A stretch of DNA of 64,000 nucleotides, from the NCBI RefSeq assembly GCF_900104795.1, contig NZ_FNTG01000002.1:1612001-1676000 (forward strand). The letters are read 5' to 3'. The position numbers were made by a program, and so were the translations under genes. A model generated the notes under the pieces. The model saw nothing but the letters and a program-made list of their open reading frames with translations, had not been told where the DNA came from and ran no database searches. Origin of the DNA: Burkholderia sp. WP9. GTDB lineage: Bacteria; Pseudomonadota; Gammaproteobacteria; Burkholderiales; Burkholderiaceae. Positions 14,994 through 23,732 of the stretch are shown piece after piece; the first letter of the stretch is position 1; each line of letters begins with the position of its first letter.

Positions 14994-16418
14994 CTATTGC
15001 TGAGTGCGCAGTTTGGCCACCTGATCGACCGTCACGGTCGATTGTGGATTGCCGAACTGTCTGGTCACGTAGTTCGTAATGGCGGCCACCTGATCGTCGC
15101 TGAGCTGGGTGCCGAATGCCGGCATCAACACGTCCGCCTGTTTCGTCGTACGACTGACGCCGCGCAGGATCACCAGCGCCAGATTGTTGGCGTCGCTCGC
15201 GCCCACCGCCGAGTTATGGATCAGCGACGGATACGCCCCGGGCGCGCTCGCGCCCACACCCTGACCCGTCCAGCTATGGCAGCTCGCGCAGTTCGCGACG
15301 AACAATTGCGCGCCGTTCACGGCATGAATGGCAGTGCCGCGCAGTGCCGTCACGTCGTCGGCGGGATTGCCCCACTGGTCGCGCGGGCGCGATTCGCCAC
15401 CGTTGATCGGCGGCACGGCGCGCAGATACGCGACGATCGAGCCGAGATCTTCGCGCGTCAGATATTGCGTGCTGTCGGCCACCACTTCGGCCATTGGGCC
15501 GGCCGCGTTGGCACGGCCCGGCGCCGCGCCGGTCGATAGATACGACACCAGCTCGTCGTCGCTCCAGTTGCCCACGCCGCTCGTCTTGTCAGACGTGATG
15601 TTGTACGCGTGCCAGCCGGCCTGCACGGCACCCGAAAGACGTGAGCTCGACTTCAAACCCTGCGTGAAGTTACGCGGCGTATGGCATTCCTCGCAATGGG
15701 CGAGTCCTTGCACCAGGTAAGCGCCGCGATTCCATTGCGCGCTTTGCTTCGGATCGGGAACGAAGCGGCCTTCGGTGAAATTGAACAGATTCCAGAACAC
15801 CATCAACCAGCGCTGATTGAATGGGAATGTCAGGCTGTTGCCCGGCGGCGAATAGTGGATTGGCGTGAGCGTATTCAGATACGCGCGAATGGCCAGCACG
15901 TCCTGATCCGTGACCTTGGTGTACTCCGCGTACGGAAAGGCCGGATACAAGCGCTGGCCACTTCTACCAATGCCCTCATGCATGGCGCGCAGAAAATCGG
16001 CGTCGCTCCATTGGCCGATGCCGGTGTCCGGATCGGGCGTGATGTTCGGCGTCACGATCGTGCCGAACGGCGTGTTGATCGGCAGCCCACCCGCGAACGG
16101 CCGCGCTTTGTCCGCCGTGTGGCAGGCCGCGCAATCGCCGGCGCGCGCGAGGTACTCGCCGCGCTTGACCAGATTGCCGCCGGCCACCTCAGCCGAGATG
16201 GCCTCGCCATTGGCCGACCGCGAGGCGTCGTCCGCGCGGGCCTGCGTAATAGGCAACTCGTCGTTGCGCTGCACCTTGGGGCCGTGCGCCTCATGCCAGG
16301 CGACATAGAGCGCGAACAGCGAAAAGATCGCTGCGAGCGTCGCGACCCTGAAGTGACGGCGCCGGGCGTTTCGCACAAGCGCATCGACCGGCTGCACGCG
16401 AGACGTGTTCTTCTTCAT
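14994..16418 (-). CDS. Three-haem cytochrome c subunit of a membrane FAD-dependent dehydrogenase (beta subunit)
   Basis: This 474-residue protein has an N-terminal membrane anchor/signal (residues 24-42, FRVATLAAIFSLFALYVAW) and three c-type haem sites: CAACH (96-100), CEECH (242-246) and CASCH (377-381). It matches the electron-transfer beta subunit of the FAD-glucose/gluconate/sorbitol dehydrogenases, passing electrons from the flavoprotein to ubiquinone on the periplasmic side. I prefer the ATG at 16418, which has GGAGC close upstream; an in-frame ATG at 16448 would overlap the preceding gene. It is the last gene of the gamma-alpha-beta cluster. Confidence 0.93.
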   Translation of the reverse strand: MKKNTSRVQPVDALVRNARRRHFRVATLAAIFSLFALYVAWHEAHGPKVQRNDELPITQARADDASRSANGEAISAEVAGGNLVKRGEYLARAGDCAACHTADKARPFAGGLPINTPFGTIVTPNITPDPDTGIGQWSDADFLRAMHEGIGRSGQRLYPAFPYAEYTKVTDQDVLAIRAYLNTLTPIHYSPPGNSLTFPFNQRWLMVFWNLFNFTEGRFVPDPKQSAQWNRGAYLVQGLAHCEECHTPRNFTQGLKSSSRLSGAVQAGWHAYNITSDKTSGVGNWSDDELVSYLSTGAAPGRANAAGPMAEVVADSTQYLTREDLGSIVAYLRAVPPINGGESRPRDQWGNPADDVTALRGTAIHAVNGAQLFVANCASCHSWTGQGVGASAPGAYPSLIHNSAVGASDANNLALVILRGVSRTTKQADVLMPAFGTQLSDDQVAAITNYVTRQFGNPQSTVTVDQVAKLRTQQ

Positions 16419-16437
16419 TGTGGTGCTCCGTTCAGGC

Positions 16438-18039
16438 TCAGATTTCACGCTTGAGCTTGTCGGCCAGTTTCAGCGACAAGGCCGCGATCGTCAGCGTGCA
16501 ATTCACCGATGCCGCGCTCGGCATCACGCCGCTGCTGGCAATGAACAGATTGGAGTGATCGTGCGTACGGCAGTCCGCATCCACGACCGAATCCGCCGGA
16601 TCGCTGCCCATGATCGTCGTGCCCATGATGTGATTGTTGGGTGCGAAGGTGTCGTCGAACGAGACCTCGGCGCCGCCGAACAGCGCGGCGATCTGCCCGT
16701 ACAGTTCGTGCGTATTGGCCGCGCTTTTCTTCACGTAGTCGTTGATCGAGTAGTAGATCTCCGGCTGCGGAATGCCGAGCGAATCCTTGTGATCCGCCGA
16801 AGGCAACACGCGGTTCTGCGGCTCCGCCAGATGCTCATGGAAGCTGTTGATATTCAGCGTGCGCGACGCACGGTCGCGAATCTGCCGGTCGAGCTCGGCG
16901 CCGGTAAGGCCCTGCTTCAGCAGTGCGGCGGTCACGGCCATGGTCGGCACGCCATTCGACAGATGCAGTTTCTTCGCCGCGTAATCGGAGCGGAACGCGC
17001 CGTCGCGGAAGTTCACGATCGAGGTCATTTCCATCGGCCCGCGTCCGGGCCACAGCGGTTCATTGGCAAGAAACGTGACGCCCGTGCCCGGATGATCCAT
17101 CAGGTTGCGGCCCACCTGATCGGAACTGTTGCCCACGCCGTGCGGGAATTTATCGGAAGTGGACATCAGCATCAGCTTTGGCGTTTCGATGCCGTTCGCG
17201 GCGAGCACGAACAGCTTGCCGGTCACGCGCGTGCTGTTGCCGTTCGGGTCCTTGTAGTGAACCGCTGTAATCAGCCCTTTGTTGTCCGCTTCGACGCGGT
17301 ACACCACCGCCTCGGGAACCAGCCTCGCACCGGCCTGTTCGGCCTTCTCCGCATGCGCCACGCCGTTGTACATCGCGGCGATCGGGCAGATCGGCATGCA
17401 GTTGTTGTTGCCGCAACAAGTGGGTCGCGCATCGTAAGGACGGCTGTTGCGCGCCACCGGCTCGGGCACGACCTTGAAGCCGTGCGCATTGAGCACGTCG
17501 CTAAAGCGCTGATCCATGTAAGAGAGTGGAAGCTGGCTCATCGGATACGGCTTCGAGCGCGGCGAACCGAGATCGATCGAATTGTCGGGACCCGACACGC
17601 CGAGTTGTACCTCCGCCGCCGAATACCACGGCTCCAACGTTTCATAGGGATAGGGCCAGTCGCGCCCCACGCCGTACAGCTTGCACAACTGGAAGTCCGA
17701 CGGCAACAGCCGCCATGCCGCGGCCGCCCAGTGCCAGGTCGTGCCGCCCACCAGCCGGAGATACTGCGAGCTGTACGGATAGTCGCCCTTCTGGATCAGA
17801 TAATGGTTGGCGGGGGCGTACTCGGGATGCGGTGCGTAAGGCGTCGACGGATAAGGCGTCGCGAAGTCGGACTTGACCGGCGAATTACGGAAGTTCTCGA
17901 CGATCTGCCAGCGCGGAATGCGCGGCCCGGCTTCGAGCAGAATCACCGACGCGCCGGCCAGCGCCATCTGATGCGCAACCAGTCCGCCTGCCACGCCCGA
18001 ACCGACCACGACGATATCGGCAGAGTTTGCGTTTGCCAT
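16438..18039 (-). CDS. GMC-family FAD-dependent dehydrogenase, catalytic alpha subunit (glucose-dehydrogenase type)
   Basis: The 533-residue flavoprotein begins with the FAD-binding GSGVAG motif (residues 13-18) and ends with the GMC catalytic region PNNHIMGTTIMG. It closely follows the alpha subunit of the Burkholderia cepacia FAD-glucose dehydrogenase as I remember it, including the motif CCGNNNCMPICP with Cys208, Cys209, Cys214 and Cys218. This spacing is the one that holds a [3Fe-4S] cluster in that enzyme, linking FAD to the cytochrome subunit. The substrate could be glucose, another sugar or gluconate. It has no signal peptide; export probably relies on the Tat-bearing small subunit. 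A good AGAGAGGG site precedes the ATG at 18039. Confidence 0.93.
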   Translation of the reverse strand: MANANSADIVVVGSGVAGGLVAHQMALAGASVILLEAGPRIPRWQIVENFRNSPVKSDFATPYPSTPYAPHPEYAPANHYLIQKGDYPYSSQYLRLVGGTTWHWAAAAWRLLPSDFQLCKLYGVGRDWPYPYETLEPWYSAAEVQLGVSGPDNSIDLGSPRSKPYPMSQLPLSYMDQRFSDVLNAHGFKVVPEPVARNSRPYDARPTCCGNNNCMPICPIAAMYNGVAHAEKAEQAGARLVPEAVVYRVEADNKGLITAVHYKDPNGNSTRVTGKLFVLAANGIETPKLMLMSTSDKFPHGVGNSSDQVGRNLMDHPGTGVTFLANEPLWPGRGPMEMTSIVNFRDGAFRSDYAAKKLHLSNGVPTMAVTAALLKQGLTGAELDRQIRDRASRTLNINSFHEHLAEPQNRVLPSADHKDSLGIPQPEIYYSINDYVKKSAANTHELYGQIAALFGGAEVSFDDTFAPNNHIMGTTIMGSDPADSVVDADCRTHDHSNLFIASSGVMPSAASVNCTLTIAALSLKLADKLKREI

Positions 18040-18195
18040 TGTTGCCCTCTCTCTTCTTTTGTGTCGACCCGAGTTCGCTTGAACGCGTCACGCGGATCCC
18101 GTGCAGAGCACTTATGCTGGCTTGCTGTACGCGCGTGCCCGAGCTGCGTCGAACGATTCGATCGAACGTTGCGGCACACGCAAGAGAAACGACGT

Positions 18196-18789
18196 TCAGG
18201 CACTCACCGGTTTCTTTGTCCAATAGAACGGCACGTCGCGGCAATAAGACGGAATCGTCAGCACGTCCTTCACGGGCTCGAACATCAGCGCCTTTTCATA
18301 AGCGACCACTTCCACATGCGGCGTGTCGCCCACGAGGCCGAGATACCACGCGCGCATGATCGCGCCGACGGATTTCGCGAGCGCGGGCTGATCGGCCTGC
18401 AAGGCTTGTGTGACGGTATCTGATGGCACGCCGCCGTGGCCCTGCAGCCACGTGTTGAGCGCGGCGACGTTCTGGTCGAAATGATTGTCGGATTTGGCCA
18501 GGGCGTCATAGACGCGTTTGCCGAGCGTGGCGTCGAAGCCGGTGCGGCCTGTGAGGCGCTGCGAGAGCGCGAGGAAGGCATCGAGCCCGCCGCCTGCGGG
18601 CGCATCGGCCCATGCCGGGGCGATCCATGAAAGTGAGCGGCCGGCGCCGGCAAATGCGAACGCCGCGGCCGCGGCGCATGCACCGAGCACCCACGCTCTA
18701 CGCGACGCTGAAAACGAAGCTGATGACGACAAGCCTGCGGGATGCGTCACTTCGTGGTGCGCATCATTATTCTCGGGAACATCTGTCAT
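18196..18789 (-). CDS. Small (gamma) subunit of the FAD dehydrogenase, Tat-exported (FAD-SLDH family)
   Basis: This 197-residue protein has a Tat signal (SASRRAWVLG around residues 27-36, followed by an Ala-rich hydrophobic stretch) and the small-subunit domain seen in sorbitol and glucose dehydrogenase complexes (AFLALSQRLTGRTGFD, GIMRAWYLGLVGD-like, and a C-terminal CRDVPFYWTKKP). In the characterised complexes this hitch-hiker subunit carries the folded FAD subunit to the periplasm. The ATG at 18789 has TCTGGAG five bases upstream. First of three co-directional genes; a 156-base gap separates it from the alpha subunit. Confidence 0.88.
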   Translation of the reverse strand: MTDVPENNDAHHEVTHPAGLSSSASFSASRRAWVLGACAAAAAFAFAGAGRSLSWIAPAWADAPAGGGLDAFLALSQRLTGRTGFDATLGKRVYDALAKSDNHFDQNVAALNTWLQGHGGVPSDTVTQALQADQPALAKSVGAIMRAWYLGLVGDTPHVEVVAYEKALMFEPVKDVLTIPSYCRDVPFYWTKKPVSA

Positions 18790-19149
18790 GGGGACTCCAG
18801 ATGGTGAGTCGTTCTCAACTTGCCACACGGCCCCGGCGGTCTGCCGTTCGCGCGTGGCGTCGATCTTCTACCCCAAACCTGGCCTGAAGCCGCTTAAGCG
18901 GTCTTTCCTGTTAGCCCGCACGAACCCCAATGCGAGCCGAGATACGTTGTGCTGATGACATCCGTATGAAACCGTGCGCACTGCATGGCATGAACGGGCA
19001 AAAAACTGCCGCCTGCCAATCGCCTTTCAATTGAAAGCGGCACGCAAGCGCGTTGCGAAAGACTATAGCCTGTGTCCCGCCCATTCGACAAATACAGGTC
19101 GAAGCCCGGGTAGAATCCGCGAAACCAAGAGTCCTTCACACGCCATTCC
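18790..19149. other. Divergent intergenic region before the FAD dehydrogenase genes
   Basis: The 360-base gap between divergent genes shows no credible gene. It contains the 14-base palindrome at 19024-19037 and presumably the promoters of both the dehydrogenase operon and the DUF1345 gene, none of which I could place with confidence. Confidence 0.5.
19024..19037. promoter_or_regulatory. 14-base perfect palindrome in the divergent gap
   Basis: CTTTCAATTGAAAG is a perfect palindrome in the shared upstream region of the FAD dehydrogenase small subunit and the DUF1345 gene. It is the kind of site a dimeric repressor would use; no regulator is identified. Confidence 0.35.
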
Positions 19150-19812
19150 ATGCTGACAAAATATCTTCCACAAGTTCTTCGCAATCGGCCACGCATGCTG
19201 GTCGGCCTTGCGCTCGGCATCATCGCGGCGCTGGCCGTGCCGGCGCACACGCGCCCGATGGTTCGCGTGCTGGTCGGCTGGGACGCCGCCATCTGGAGTT
19301 ATCTGGCGATGATCTGGGTCTACATGGCCCTTGCCGACGAAGGCGGCGTACGCGAATCCGCCCGTCGCGACGACGAGAACGCGGGCGTCGTGCTCATGGT
19401 GATCTGCTTGGCGACCATTGCGAGTATTGCGGCCATCGTGCTGGAATTGGCGTCGGCAAAGGGAACAGCGGGCGCTTCCACGGTCTGGCACTACGCGCTG
19501 ACCGGACTGACGATGTTCGGCGCCTGGTTCCTGATCCCGACCATCTTCACCCAGCACTACGCGCGCCTTTACTACGACCCGGATGCCCCGGAGACGCCGC
19601 TGCAGTTTCCCGACAAGGCGCTTCACCCGGATTACTGGGACTTCCTGTATTTGTCGTTCACGATCGCCGTGGCCTCGCAGACGTCGGACGTGATGCTGCG
19701 TTCGCGTTCGGTTCGCCGCGCCGCCCTCGCACAATCGGTCCTGTCGTTTTACTTCAACGTCGCTGTGTTCGGGTTGTGCGTGAATATCGCAGCGGGCCTG
19801 CTCGGCTCGTGA
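19150..19812 (+). CDS. DUF1345 integral membrane protein
   Basis: This 220-residue protein has five or six hydrophobic segments and the DUF1345 pattern: an N-terminal cytoplasmic patch ([10 protein letters not shown]), [14 protein letters not shown], the loop [12 protein letters not shown], the conserved [23 protein letters not shown], and a C-terminal helix pair. The function of the family is unknown. The protein is in the inner membrane. The neighbouring dehydrogenase cluster is transcribed away from it and the glucan cluster starts 467 bases later, so there is no clear context. Confidence 0.87.
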   Translation: MLTKYLPQVLRNRPRMLVGLALGIIAALAVPAHTRPMVRVLVGWDAAIWSYLAMIWVYMALADEGGVRESARRDDENAGVVLMVICLATIASIAAIVLELASAKGTAGASTVWHYALTGLTMFGAWFLIPTIFTQHYARLYYDPDAPETPLQFPDKALHPDYWDFLYLSFTIAVASQTSDVMLRSRSVRRAALAQSVLSFYFNVAVFGLCVNIAAGLLGS

Positions 19813-20279
19813 ACCTGCTGGCACGAGCGCGCCCTCGCGCCGCCCCTGCAGCATAGAACTCCGCCTTTTGCGGGCAATCGCGCCGCCCCTCACCCTTCGC
19901 GTGTAAATCCCGGGCGCCACCCGCCCGTTTTACACGCGGCAGCCGTTCGCGGCCTCGCGCCAATGCCTCGCGTCTGCCGCCGCATCTTCCGGCCAGGCCC
20001 ACTGCGGGACGCTCGGCCCTCCCGTCCTTCGCTGCGCCCGAGCCGCACTGGCACAGCGTTTGCTGCGTCTTCCGAATCGATCTGGCCAGCCCGTGCAATC
20101 GACGCCTGGCGTCAAAGCACCCCTTACTGGCCAGCGGCGTGACGATCTTTGCACTACATTGACCAGTACGCGCCCTCGCTTCTTGCATCGCGCGGTATCC
20201 GGCTCTGGAAGCCCAATGAGCGCTGTGATCGCATGCCAATTGCATCCACACCGCAGCAGGACGAATCTGGAAACGATCG
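19813..20279 (+). other. Leader region of the trehalose/glucan cluster
   Basis: This 467-base stretch holds no gene that I can support. It contains the inverted repeat at 19899-19937 and two copies of the palindrome CTGGCCAG (20082-20089 and 20127-20134, 45 bases apart). The promoter of the seven-gene cluster should lie here; a TTGACC near 20159 could be a -35, but no matching -10 was found. Confidence 0.45.
19899..19937 (+). terminator. Two-part inverted repeat after the DUF1345 gene
   Basis: GCGTGTAAA (19899-19907) pairs with TTTACACGC (19929-19937), and the inner arms CGGGCG (19911-19916) and CGCCCG (19922-19927) also pair. It is 87 bases after the DUF1345 stop and lacks a U-tract. It could terminate that transcript or act as a protein-binding site. 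Confidence 0.4.
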
Positions 20280-23200
20280 ATGGAATCTCCAAACGGGTAC
20301 GCGCCGCGGATTTACTTTTTTCATTCACTTCTGGTTGGGCCGCTCGATGCATGGCCTGCGCAGTTCGCGCATGCAGCCGCGCTGGGCTTCGATCACGCGC
20401 TGATCGGCAGCCTTTTCGAGCCCGGACAAGCCGGCCACGGACAGGTGGTCGGCAACCATGACCGTCTTCATCCGGTATTCGAGGCCCGGCAGCCCGCCGC
20501 CGAGGCAATTCGCACGCTCGCCAGCGGCGCCGGGCAGAACGGGCTGACCTTGCTGGTCGATCTGGTGATCGACCGGATGGCCGCCGATGGCGCGCTTTAC
20601 GCCGAACATGCCGACTGGTTCCACGCATTGGAGTCTGAAGAGGCGCGGCTCGACCCGCGCCATGTGCATCGCGAGGACAACGTCGCCTATGCCAACTTCA
20701 ATGACGCCGGCAGCAGCGCCGCGCTGGTCGAATGGTGGACCCGGCAGTTGCTGGCGCTCGCCGACGCCGGCGTGGGCGGCTTCCGATTTGATTCGCCGCA
20801 CCGCGTACCGAGCGCCGTCTGGCGGCAGTTGGTCGACGCGGTTCGCGCGAAGCATCCCGAGGTGCGCTTTCTCGCCGCCACACCCGGCCTTGCTCGCGCC
20901 GATCTGCCCGGCCTCGACGGCGCCGGCTTCGACAGCGTGTTCTCGTCGGTGCGCTGGTGGGACTTCCGCTCCAGCTGGATGGTCGAAGAACACGCTGCGC
21001 TCGCGCGCCTTGGCACACCGATCGCGTTTCCGGAAGCGCCTTATGGCACCCGCCTCGCCGCCGAGTTAAGCGATGCTCACGACGCCGCCATCGTCGAGCG
21101 GGCTTACCGGCGCGCGCTGTACACGTCGGTTTCGATCGGCACGGGCTGGATGATGCCGATGGGCTTCGAATACGGCATCACCGAGCCCATGTCGCAAACG
21201 CGTGGCGATGCTTCGCAGTTCGCCCTCGCTGTTCAGGCCAAACCATTCGATCTCTCGAAACACGTCACGCACGCGAACCACATTGCGCGCGATACGAATA
21301 CGCTGCACGCCAACGGCGAATTGCGCCCGCTGAGCGGGCCCGGCGCACCTGCAGCGGTCTTGTTGCGCGCCGACCAACGCGACCTACGCGATGCCGACGA
21401 GGCCATCCTGATCGCGATCAATCCCGACCTCGGCGCGCCGGTGCGCGTCGATCCTGCGCGCTTCCTCGCGGGCGTGCCGGGCAACTTCACGCGCTTCGTG
21501 CCGCTCGACGCCTCCGCCAGCGCTTCGCCCGCCACGCTCACGCCGTTCGCGCTCGCACCCGGCGCGGTTCGCCTGTTTCGCGCCATCACGGAGAAACCGA
21601 TCCGTCTCGCGCCGCCCATCGACAAAGCGAATAGCAAGCGTAGCGGCCGCAAGACCGTCGTCGAAGCGATCAACGCGCCGCGCGTGGCGATCGAAAGCGT
21701 AACGCCTTCGGTCGATAACGGCCGCTTTGCGGCCAAGCGAACCGTGGGCGAACGCGCCGAAATCACCGCCGCGATTTTCGCCGAAGGTCACGACAAGATT
21801 GCCGCCGCCGTGATCTGGCGCGCCGCCGACGAAACTGCGTGGCATGAAGTGCTGATGACGCCGGCTCAACCCGCCGGGCTCGACATCTGGAAAGCGCGCA
21901 TTCCGCTCGACCGCATGGGCCGCCACGAGTTCACCGTGATCGCGTGGCGCGACGACTTCGCTTCGCTGGTCGAACATATTCAGAAGAAGCTGAAGGCGGG
22001 GCAAACCGTCGAACTCGAACTCGACGAAGCCGCGCATCTGTTCGCGCTCGTGCTTGCCGAAGTGGAAACCTCGGAAGGCGCGCTTACCGCGCCGCTCGAA
22101 CATATCGTCAAGGAGTTCACCAAAGCCGACGCTGAAACGAAGCTCGCGCTGCTGCTCGCGCCGACCACGGCGAGGGCGATGACCGCTGCGCGCCACCGGC
22201 CGTTCCTGAGCCGCGATCCGGTCATCTACAAGATCGACGCAGACCGCACCGCGGCGCGCTTCGCGAGTTGGTACGAGATCTTCCCGCGCTCGATGAGCGA
22301 CGACGAATCGCGCCACGGCACCTTCGCCGACGTGACGAAGAAACTGCCGCGCATTCGCGACATGGGCTTCGACGTGCTGTATTTCCCGCCGATCCACCCG
22401 ATTGGCGTGGCCAATCGCAAAGGCCGTAACAACACGCTGACCGCGCAGCCCGGCGATGTCGGCAGCCCGTATGCGATAGGTGGAGTCGAAGGCGGCCACA
22501 CCGCCGTGCATCCGCAGTTGGGCACGCTCGACGACTTCAAGGCGATGCTCGCCGCCGCGCATGAGCACGGCCTTGAAATCGCGCTCGACTTCGCAGTGCA
22601 GTGCTCGCCGGATCACCCGTGGCTCAAGGAGCATCCAACGTGGTTCGCGTGGCGCCCCGACGGCACGCTGCGCTACGCGGAAAATCCGCCGAAGAAGTAT
22701 CAGGACATCGTCAACCCCGACTTCTATGCGCACGACGCCAAGCCGGATTTATGGCTCGCGCTGCGCGACGTGTTCCTGTTCTGGATCGAAGCGGGCGTGC
22801 ATATCTTCCGCATCGACAACCCTCACACCAAACCGCTGCCGTTCTGGGAATGGGTGATCGGCGATGTGCGCGCGCGCTATCCGGACACCATCTTCCTTGC
22901 CGAAGCGTTCACACGGCCGCGCATGATGAACCGGCTCGGCAAGATCGGCTTCTCGCAGTCGTACACGTACTTCACGTGGCGGGAATCGAAGCGCGATTTC
23001 ATCGAGTACATGACCGAACTCACGCAAACCGGCGCGCGTGATTCGTACCGGCCGAACTTCTTTGTCAATACGCCGGATATCAACCCGAGGCATCTGCAAT
23101 CGCAAGGCCGCACGGGGTTTCTGATTCGCGCCGCGCTCGCCTCGACGCTGGCCGGTTTGTGGGGCGTGTATAGCGGTTTCGAGTTGTGCGAAGCCGCTGC

Positions 23201-23732
23201 TCTGCCGAACAGCGAGGAATATCTCGACTCCGAGAAGTACCAGCTACGCGCGCGGGACTGGAACCGGCCCGGCAACATCGTTCCCGAGATCACTGCGCTG
23301 AACCGGATTCGCCGCGCGAACCCGGCATTGCAAACGCATCTCGGCCTGACATTCCTGCCCGCGCATAACGACAACGTTTTGTTCTTCGAGAAGGCCACCG
23401 AATCACGCGACAACGTGATTCTCGTCGCGATCAATCTCGACCCGTTCAACGAACAGGGCGCGGATATCGAATTGTCGTGGGAGACTTTCCAGAAATGGAA
23501 TCTGCACGATCATGGCCCGCTGGAAGTCACCGACCAGATGACCGGCGCGCGCTTCGAATGGCACGGCCGCTGGCAGCACGTGCAGCTCGGGTCGGGCCAG
23601 CCGTTCTCGATCTGGCGCATCGCGCCGCTCGGCGGCCTGCCCGCCGAACGGCCGGATGAAGCCGACAGCGACTCCGACAGCGTTCATCACGCAGACGCTG
23701 GCAACCCAACCCCAACGGAAGGTGCGACATGA
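20280..23732 (+). CDS. glgE: GlgE maltosyltransferase with an extra N-terminal, apparently inactive GH13 module
   Basis: The C-terminal half (about 490-1150) is GlgE, which transfers maltose from maltose 1-phosphate onto alpha-1,4-glucan in the cytoplasm. It has an N domain (residues 490-610), then a GH13_3 barrel with nucleophile Asp846 (FRIDNPH), acid/base Glu875 (FLAEAFTRP) and Asp933 (NTPDINP). The first 470 or so residues form a second GH13-like module that aligns with the catalytic one: FRFDSPH (Asp171) then FLAATPGL, where Ala200 replaces the Glu at exactly the same 29-residue spacing, and APYG where TPD would be. Usual stand-alone GlgE is about 660-700 residues. The stop overlaps the treS start by 4 bases. 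Confidence 0.94.
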   Translation: MESPNGYAPRIYFFHSLLVGPLDAWPAQFAHAAALGFDHALIGSLFEPGQAGHGQVVGNHDRLHPVFEARQPAAEAIRTLASGAGQNGLTLLVDLVIDRMAADGALYAEHADWFHALESEEARLDPRHVHREDNVAYANFNDAGSSAALVEWWTRQLLALADAGVGGFRFDSPHRVPSAVWRQLVDAVRAKHPEVRFLAATPGLARADLPGLDGAGFDSVFSSVRWWDFRSSWMVEEHAALARLGTPIAFPEAPYGTRLAAELSDAHDAAIVERAYRRALYTSVSIGTGWMMPMGFEYGITEPMSQTRGDASQFALAVQAKPFDLSKHVTHANHIARDTNTLHANGELRPLSGPGAPAAVLLRADQRDLRDADEAILIAINPDLGAPVRVDPARFLAGVPGNFTRFVPLDASASASPATLTPFALAPGAVRLFRAITEKPIRLAPPIDKANSKRSGRKTVVEAINAPRVAIESVTPSVDNGRFAAKRTVGERAEITAAIFAEGHDKIAAAVIWRAADETAWHEVLMTPAQPAGLDIWKARIPLDRMGRHEFTVIAWRDDFASLVEHIQKKLKAGQTVELELDEAAHLFALVLAEVETSEGALTAPLEHIVKEFTKADAETKLALLLAPTTARAMTAARHRPFLSRDPVIYKIDADRTAARFASWYEIFPRSMSDDESRHGTFADVTKKLPRIRDMGFDVLYFPPIHPIGVANRKGRNNTLTAQPGDVGSPYAIGGVEGGHTAVHPQLGTLDDFKAMLAAAHEHGLEIALDFAVQCSPDHPWLKEHPTWFAWRPDGTLRYAENPPKKYQDIVNPDFYAHDAKPDLWLALRDVFLFWIEAGVHIFRIDNPHTKPLPFWEWVIGDVRARYPDTIFLAEAFTRPRMMNRLGKIGFSQSYTYFTWRESKRDFIEYMTELTQTGARDSYRPNFFVNTPDINPRHLQSQGRTGFLIRAALASTLAGLWGVYSGFELCEAAALPNSEEYLDSEKYQLRARDWNRPGNIVPEITALNRIRRANPALQTHLGLTFLPAHNDNVLFFEKATESRDNVILVAINLDPFNEQGADIELSWETFQKWNLHDHGPLEVTDQMTGARFEWHGRWQHVQLGSGQPFSIWRIAPLGGLPAERPDEADSDSDSVHHADAGNPTPTEGAT

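Noticed and set aside
16405..18423. 672-residue open frame on the plus strand across the GMC dehydrogenase genes
   Set aside because: Antisense shadow; the minus-strand genes have clear FAD, cysteine and haem motifs while this frame has none.
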